Origin: Bugulina stolonifera
Lineage: Eukaryota; Bryozoa; Gymnolaemata; Cheilostomatida; Bugulidae
Direction: 5' to 3'
Assembly: GCA_935421135.1 (NCBI GenBank)
Contig: OW285194.1
Coordinates: 8,168,376 to 8,232,375 of the forward strand
Length of the DNA stretch: 64,000 nucleotides
The notes below the pieces were generated by a model. The model had not been told where the DNA came from. It made no database searches and saw only the letters and a program-made list of their open reading frames with translations. A program made the translations under genes and the position numbers. Below, piece after piece: positions 57,250 to 64,000 of the stretch (positions are counted from its first letter, which is position 1; every line of letters starts with the position of its first letter).

Positions 57250-57545
57250 GTATGTGGCCGACCTAAAAGAAGTCTGACCTCGTCATTTCATCCGTCATCT
57301 TGTTGCACAACTTCCAGAACTTGGAATAGTATATGAAGGGTGTGTGTTTTTATTGCGAATCGTTAATGCTTGGATTCCAATAAAGATACATCTAGACAGA
57401 ACTACACAGGGTGTTCTTTCATAGCTAAGCATGCAACTCCAGCTCTCGGTCTTATTGGACCTTGAAACCCCAACCTTCTACTAAGATTGAACATACTCTT
57501 TTCTCAAAATTCATTCTAAGCATTAACTCAGACCCTATGGGTCGC
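57250..57545 (+). repeat. Degraded solo-LTR-like element
   Basis: GTGGCCGACCT, TTGTTGCACAACTTCC, a TATA-like GTATATGAAGGG (about 57330) and AATAAA (57379-57384) occur in the same order as in the LTR-like elements at 51395 and 60559. Confidence 0.45.
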
Positions 57546-57640
57546 ATTCGATAAATGCTATAAAGTAACAGTTTACCCTAAATGTAATTAGGGAGCAAGT
57601 CTAGCAGGCCACTCCTAAGCTCTTTCCACACCTGTACCAT

Positions 57641-58415
57641 CAGTGGCAGATTCAGGAATGGAGTACGGGTGGTGCAAAATACATGTAGATAGCTAGGGCT
57701 CTTTTTAAGGTAAAACTTCAGTTTTCATGTGCAGCGTGCTTTATGCCCCGTCATGCTGCATCACACTGTTCCTTCCAGCTGGGGGTTTGAGGGGCACTGT
57801 AAGCCCCCAAGAGGGTCCGAGGCAGCGCTCCAGCCACCAAGCAATATCCTGGCATCTGTGGGTCCAGGAGGGCTGAAGAGTCAGCAGTTCATTCAGTTAA
57901 ATGAGTTTGTGGCAAGTTGAGTTAGGTTGAATAGTAGTAATAAACCTACAACTGTTTTTATTTTAAAGCAAAACATGAATGATAATGAATAACATATATC
58001 ATTTATTCAATAAATAATATACATAACCCATGAGCAAAAATAATAAAAATATTCATCTTTTAATCTATTTTACAGGCTGGCCTAGAAATAAATGAAATAT
58101 GTAGCAAGTTTCTTGTGATTGAGATGACTTGTGACAATGGTGCTCCTTCAACTCCGACTTATAATGCTGCTTGTACACGGCAAAAATGGTTGGAATATTT
58201 ACATGAATCAAGAAAGATGATGACATATCACATGTTGTTAAACCCCTATGTGTTATAAAAATAAATTTGTGTGATAGGTTGACACACACATTTGAATAAT
58301 GAGCAAAAATAATCAACAAAATAAAAAAAAAATTAAAAAAATCAAAAAATATTTTTTTTGCTGAAATTTTCAGTGGTGCAAATCCACCACTTGCACCACC
58401 CGTGGATCCGCCCCG
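57641..58415. mobile_element. hAT-like remnant
   Basis: The left end CAGTGGCAGATTCAGG with nearby GGGTGGTGCAA is mirrored by TTGCACCACCCGTGGATCC near the right end (about 58390-58410). Such ends are common in non-autonomous hAT elements. The right terminus is diverged and no target duplication is evident. Confidence 0.5.
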
Positions 58416-58560
58416 GAGTCCATTTGTACTCATGTGCCCAAAACATAGCAATATGGTTGACGAAAATTGGTTGCCTAAAGGTCTCTGCTGTTAAAAGACC
58501 CACTTACTGTGATAGCTTTAGTAGCTGGTCACTCAACCATAAAAATAATTATGATTGATG

Positions 58561-58632
58561 TAATAGGCTATGATATTTATGAGCTGCGTGCTGGTATACC
58601 AGCACACAGCTCATTAATATCATGGCCTATTA
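58561..58632. repeat. 72-bp spacerless palindrome
   Basis: Two 36-bp arms, 33 of 36 positions complementary, meet at CTGGTATACCAG. Absent from the homologous DNA before gene D. It could be a tiny MITE or a cruciform-forming site. Confidence 0.8.
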
Positions 58633-59023
58633 CAATAATCAGTTACTTCAATAGTAACCTTCAACAGTCATAGTTCATAGCATATTTACAAGGTAGAGAC
58701 GACAACCTAGCAGGTTAGTGTAATCTTGCTCTTTATCTGTTGTGTACTGTATATGACATACAGTCATACACAAAGTGAGCACTTGGTAAAAACTCCTTGA
58801 ATTTGCTTGTCCTGGCCACAAAGATGAGCTAGTGAACTGCTTGATAAAGTTAACCAATTTTACTGGATCCTACATGACTGCATATGTGTTGGAATTTACA
58901 AGTAGTTAAATCTACTGCTACTTCTGAATTAATTAGTACAGTGGGCGAAATTAGATTGATATGAGACCTTAAAAGTATTATAATGCATCATACATTTTGG
59001 TAGGCTAGCTGTTAGGAGAAGGT

Positions 59024-59096
59024 TTAAACTAGTTTTTAAGCGGCGCATCTAAAGGCTTTCTCAAAAGGAATAAAGTGACTTCTACAGGGCTTCTTT
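59024..59096 (+). promoter_or_regulatory. Conserved upstream block of gene E
   Basis: Matches the blocks before genes B and D, from TTTAAACTAGTTTTTAAG to GACTTCTACAGGGCTTC. It also preserves the empty TTAA site (59024-59027). Confidence 0.45.
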
Positions 59097-59198
59097 GCTC
59101 TGGTTCCAACGTTTATATATCTCTTTGCTCAATTTCTTCTTGGTTATTGTCTGCCATGCTTTTCCAATACTCCAATTCTACTGTGTTTCAGAGAAGAT

Positions 59199-62100
59199 AT
59201 GGAACCATTAACCAGAAGCTATGTCAACAGATGTGATCCACTGAACCCAGTTGATGAAAATGCTACACTTTATCAGCTGTTTGTTGACGCAAGAGATAGA
59301 GGTCATGTTGGAGAGGTTGTTAACCTTGAAACTAATACTAGAATGACAACCAATGAAATTCTATTGAAGGTAAGAGAAATTCTAACCCACCAACAATTTC
59401 ATTTGATAACATACTGAGAGCAGCTTCGCTCCATTTTCTTTACACGCTACTAGTTGGAATGAATATCATTGCTTACAGTACAATCAGTTATTTTCAACGC
59501 TTTGTATTTCGCTTTGTAATTAAAATACAAAAGATGGAATTGACGAAAAATACGTATTTTCTGACCTTCATAGAAGCAAGTTCCTTTGAGCGAGAGACTT
59601 CGTATTTCTGAAAATACGTGGAGATTTTTATTGCCTTCGTAGGATGGAAGTAACATTCTTCGAATTTGAGCTCACTAATGTACAAGTACTAGTTAGTAGT
59701 ACACTGTCTTTGGCTAGCGCAATGGTCTTTACGCTTGGGTAACTGTTTGTTAAGTTTAGCTGTGCACTCCTTGTTGCAATTGAGTTCACATCAAACAACG
59801 CGTAGCTATTTTCAACTTCTAAGGTTATTGTACTATGATGTCACAGGTGAAAAAAGTTAAATGTGTGTCCCACAAAACTGTTGAATAAAACACGAAAAAT
59901 GGAATAGGACCACCAATGCAGCTTCGTAGGGTAGGCAACTCCCGTCGAAAGAAAATACGAAGCATGGAAAGCTAGTAACTGTGACAGTCATTGTAAATAT
60001 TTCTTCCTCCCAGGCAGACAAGTATGCTAAAGGACTACTGGCTATTGGATGTGTACCTGGTGAAGATACACTCGCTGTCGTATCCTGTTCGTCCCTAGAA
60101 CCTATATGTCTATATGTGGCAGCATGTTCCATAGGCATTGGCTACACAGTAAGTTTTTATAACAACTGTAGACATAATGGTCACACTGAATGGGTTAATT
60201 TTGCAATCAACTGATTGTATGGGTAAGAGTAATACATTCGCAATTCGCAATAATTTAAATAACCTAAACATACATGTAGGATGCATTGCTTGTTGAATAT
60301 CCCAAGAGTTACTCCACTTTTTGTCTTCTTCCTTTCTATGCCCTGTCTTCTTCACCTCATTTTTCTTCTTTCTAAGTCCATATCTGTGCCCATACATGGA
60401 CCCACTGCCCATGTATAGCAACTGTTCTCAATGCCACACTTTACATGTGATAGTGTTTTCTCGTTTACTTGTTCATATACTAGGCACCAAATGTAAAGAG
60501 TTCAGTCTTTTGAACTCTACAATTGCGCCTACTATAGAAGTCAACATTATGGGTCAATATTGTGGTGAAACAGCCTGCCTGGACACGAACTGTACTTATA
60601 TTGTACTTAACATTATCATAGCTGACACTACCATATATAATCTTATCCATGCATGACATTATTATCCATACTCATCCATGCATTCATTATTATCTTATAC
60701 ACTGCGTGTCTTATATATACATATACTAGTAATCAAGCCTTGGGATTACACTTATATTGCAATTTGGTTTTTCCCAAATTTATATACCTATTCAGTAATT
60801 GTCTACTCTTGCTTGATTGTGAATTGTTAGAGTCCTTTTGCCATTTGATATAGTAACTTCGTGGCCGACCTTATAGATTAAGCTCATAATTATATATGAC
60901 ATGTTTCTCCTTATTGTAAGCACATTTTGTGCAAAGGCCGACCTTTTATGTGTCCGAATCGGGCGGAACCAGCCATGTTGTTGCATCAGTTCCGGAACCG
61001 ACCCCATGTCGGATAGCCGATACCATGTCGGGCTCTTTTGGCCGGAAGTTTGTTATGTATATAAGGCAGTGCATTTTGCGTTGTAATTCAGTTGTTGATT
61101 GCGCTTGAATAAAGCAACATCTCCTAACTCAACCTACAGAGGCTTACTCTTTAGGCGGGTAACTCCACCTGAGAATCCCCTTGGGATTCAGTACGGCTCG
61201 AGTTTACCTCATCCTAGGCTAAGCACATCTCTATCCACCCCTTAGACTTAGGCCGATCCCGGGTTCTAATGAACCTAGCGTCGAGCTTAGGATCTCAAGG
61301 CTAGACAATCTTTCTCTGCACTCCCTCGGAGTATAAACTCTACATGACCTAGGTCGGTCCTGAGCTCCAATGAGTCTTAATGGCATCGGCCTACGTCTGA
61401 TATAATCTACACTACAAAGAGCACCTATAACTGTTCACTCTTTTATGTAATAAGTAGAAGGTACACTTGGTCGGCCTCTACCACCTTCCAAGCCCTTTCC
61501 ATACTTGCAGCCCTCGGCTCTTGTATGTAACAGCACCCAAAAACATTATAATATCTTTTAAAATGCCAAAACTTTAATTTTCAGCAACCATACATATACC
61601 AGCCCAAGGAAGAAAATCTTTCACATGTTCTTCCAGTAATGGAAGCTAAAACCGTGGTTATTGGCAATTCAGAAGATGGGGAAACTTTGGACGTCTTTAT
61701 CTCCATGTTTGACGGAGAAGAAGTCGAGTCCGAAAGGTGAAGTTGTCATTTAGGTCCCAAGCACTTTATTTACGCAATCTTGAAGCAAAGAATGGGCTTC
61801 CAACTCGATATCTGCGATTGTCACTCATAGATTCGAAGAGCTCAACAGTGACTGGAAACAACTAAACGTGATAACTCTGTAGAAATTGCTTTTCGCAGTT
61901 TAATCAAATATGATTTTTAATATGTAGACATAATAATATACATGTGAGCTTAAATGTGCTTCACATTAACATGTGGTTTCCTCTTTAGGCTTTCACACGT
62001 CAAACACGTATTTTATGATAATTCCCGCAATGAGATGCCAAATCAGCAGAAGTTTATCAAAGGTTTGAATCAGTTAATAGAGCTGGGGGAGTCAGTCAGT

Positions 62101-64000
62101 GAGGACCAACTAAAGGATGCCAAGAGACAAGTCAAACCAGAATACACTGCGTTTTATTTGTTCACCTCAGTAAGTATGATGAACATTGGGTACATCACTG
62201 CAGCAGTAACAACATGCATGTCCTCATCTCATTCGTGGCTATATAAATTACTTTTTTGTTTAAACTAGTAGATGCTGACAGTTTAGGCTAGCCTAGCAAT
62301 CTTTTTTCAGAAAAGGATAGAAGCAGGGGGAGGTAAGGGACACCCTCCCAATTTAATTTGTTTTTTCTTGTCAGCCTCAAAGTAACTATGTTGTTATTAT
62401 ACCTAGCCTTGCATATTTGTTACCTAGCCTTGAAGATTCGTGTGGATGCAGGGCACTGGCTCACTATCCATATCATCACTATTTACACATCCGTCAGTGA
62501 ACATTAACCTGACTGTCTTTTACAGCAGTAGTATCCAGATCATGCATATACATTGTATTATACAGATCAGATAAATCATATCCTACATTATATACAAGAT
62601 GTACATGTATATAGAGTAAAATAGTCGTTCCTAGCCCAGAGTGTTCTATGCTAGCCTACAAAACTTCCTGCTTGTCTAATTTAATTTTTGGCACCTGATT
62701 GCAAATGAATAAATGAGAACGGCAGTATACCATAATTTCAAGACTTGGTTGCAATTTTAATGCACATGGCCATGATAAAAATAGCAATAGGTTGACATGA
62801 AAGTGCAATAAATTATTCTATATACATTATTATGCAATGCTTAGTTTTGGATGATAAAATAGTAATTTATCACATTTTATTTAGATCTAGTGCAACTTTA
62901 GGTTTAAATATCTGTATGCCAGCTTACTTTTGGCAACTCATTACCATCTCTTAGTTGTGACTTTTTGGCTCTCAAGTCAACTCTTTTTCGGTGTCTGATC
63001 AAAATTCTCTCTACATATTTCCAGACACCTGTTTTTATCAAATACTCCAGGCCACCCTTTAGTCCTATTTTAGTACTGTTCTCCAACCATTACTTAAATT
63101 TTGTGAAATGTTGTAGCTACAGAAATGTCATCAGAAGTTCAAATCTCAATACAAAATACTATAATTATTACAGTCTATTACAATCTGATATTACATTACA
63201 TAAATTCCTTGCTAAAAATACAATCTGTTATTATATTATATTACACTGATTAGTTTCATCTATTGCAATTTCTAGCTTTTCACTGAAAACTGAATTATTG
63301 AATAGGTGTTTCAACATTCTGACGTGTGAGTTAATGTGTGAGCGTATAATTCCAGGTTAGAAGTAATTTCAATAAACTGTCAAGTTTTGCTCAAATTGAC
63401 TGAGTGAGAGTCTCAAACTCAAATGTGGGGTCTTTGAGTCCAAGAATGCACATGCATCACCACATCAAACACAAAGATCATATTTTTTTCTGTATTGATT
63501 GCAGGGGAGCACTGGAAAATCCAAATGTGTTGCTATTCGTAACAACGCCTTGGCAAATAGCATCCTGACAGTTGAAAACGTCAATCATGGGGTAAGTTTA
63601 ATATACTTGTATTCATTTTGTATTGACTACAGTCATGTACATCGAATAACGTTGTGTCTTGTGGAGTCCGCAGAACATTGCGCATTGGCATTCACATTGA
63701 CCTACATAACTCTGGGTGCACGGGAACCTCTCCTAGTCTACCCACTACCTAATTGTGTATTTCCACATGTGTCGAGGCTGGACCTACTCTTTCTCTCTCC
63801 TGCCCTAGCTTCTTCTTACTTGGTCAACTGCCTCTAATTTCTTGTTCTGTACTCTGGCCTGTAAGTTGTATGGCTATGCTTCAGCTACTCGGAAAGTCAC
63901 AACAATAGCACTTTTTACTACATTGATCTCAGCCCAATTGTCAGAAAAGACATTGCAGTCTTGGTCTACTATTTTCTATCAGAGTTGCTTAATTGCCAAT
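59199..64000 (+). CDS. Gene E: AMP-binding (ANL) enzyme, first six exons
   Basis: Exons: 59199-59369, 60014-60148, 61585-61736, 61989-62169, 63505-63591, and exon 6 from 63983 past the right edge. All match genes B-D in phase; exon 3 is one codon shorter (152 nt). Start MEPLT as in the other copies, with CAG 8 bases before the ATG. The P-loop reads GSTGKSK, with Ser replacing the usual Pro. Exons 3-5 and intron 2 are closest to gene C. A solo-LTR-like element lies in intron 2. The C-terminal half with A5-A10 motifs is outside the window. Function as for gene B: carboxylate adenylation, substrate unknown. Confidence 0.88.
60559..61548 (+). repeat. Solo-LTR-like element in gene E intron 2
   Basis: About 990 bp matching 40890-41880 in reverse complement. 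TATATAA (61058-61064) and AATAAA (61108-61113) are spaced as in an LTR promoter and poly(A) site. It ends about 35 bp before exon 3 of gene E. No internal retroelement genes. Boundaries approximate. Confidence 0.65.

Larger units (their letters stand above)
55994..59198. other. Intergenic between genes D and E
   Basis: The first roughly 250 bp match the 3' flank of gene C. About 56890-57010 and 58640-59198 match DNA upstream of gene D. Between them lie an LTR-like piece, a hAT-like remnant and a 72-bp palindrome, listed separately. No supportable gene. Confidence 0.6.

Noticed and set aside
1..64000. CRISPR arrays, bacterial operons or prophage
   Set aside because: Introns, chromodomain integrase, LTR and hAT-like elements show animal nuclear DNA; the tandem repeats have no spacer pattern.

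Overview
The window is animal nuclear DNA. Genes are split into short exons with GT/AG introns, intergenic DNA is AT-rich and full of short palindromes of the TACATGTA type, and there are several classes of eukaryotic transposon. The style recalls a marine invertebrate, possibly a demosponge, but nothing in the sequence fixes the species. Homology calls come from motif reading only; no database was searched.

The host backbone is a head-to-tail array of five paralogous genes on the + strand for adenylate-forming (ANL superfamily, AMP-binding) enzymes. Gene A (3' half only, 4515-7379), gene B (11909-19722), gene C (21676-40116), gene D (43387-55993) and gene E (5' part, 59199 to the right edge). 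B, C and D each have 14 coding exons of identical lengths and phases and encode 589 residues. The 5' halves pair as B with D and C with E, which suggests duplication of a two-gene unit. The 3' end and 3' flank of D instead resemble C, so D looks mosaic. All copies with a C-terminus have an unusual A10 motif in which the usual catalytic lysine position reads arginine.

The array has been invaded repeatedly. The left edge (1-4101) is the 3' part of a decayed Copia-type LTR retrotransposon. Intron 6 of gene C carries an 11,083-bp Polinton/Maverick element (24552-35634) with long terminal inverted repeats, AGT...ACT ends and a perfect 6-bp target duplication (GTTGTG). It encodes an intact virion-type set on the minus strand: FtsK/HerA-like packaging ATPase, chromodomain integrase, penton-like minor capsid protein, basic core-like protein, double-jelly-roll major capsid protein and adenain-like protease. 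It also has four proteins of unknown function on that strand and one small + strand ORF. It has no protein-primed DNA polymerase B. Where one might have been, between the left TIR and the small + strand ORF, there is instead a 31-bp minisatellite arranged as a large palindrome.

Smaller insertions include a TTAA-flanked element upstream of gene B whose empty site is still visible in D and E, two hAT-like elements with 8-bp target duplications (one nested in another transposon and carrying an LTR-like segment), solo-LTR-like elements, MITEs, tRNA-derived SINEs and several minisatellites. Remaining intergenic DNA shows no gene I can support.
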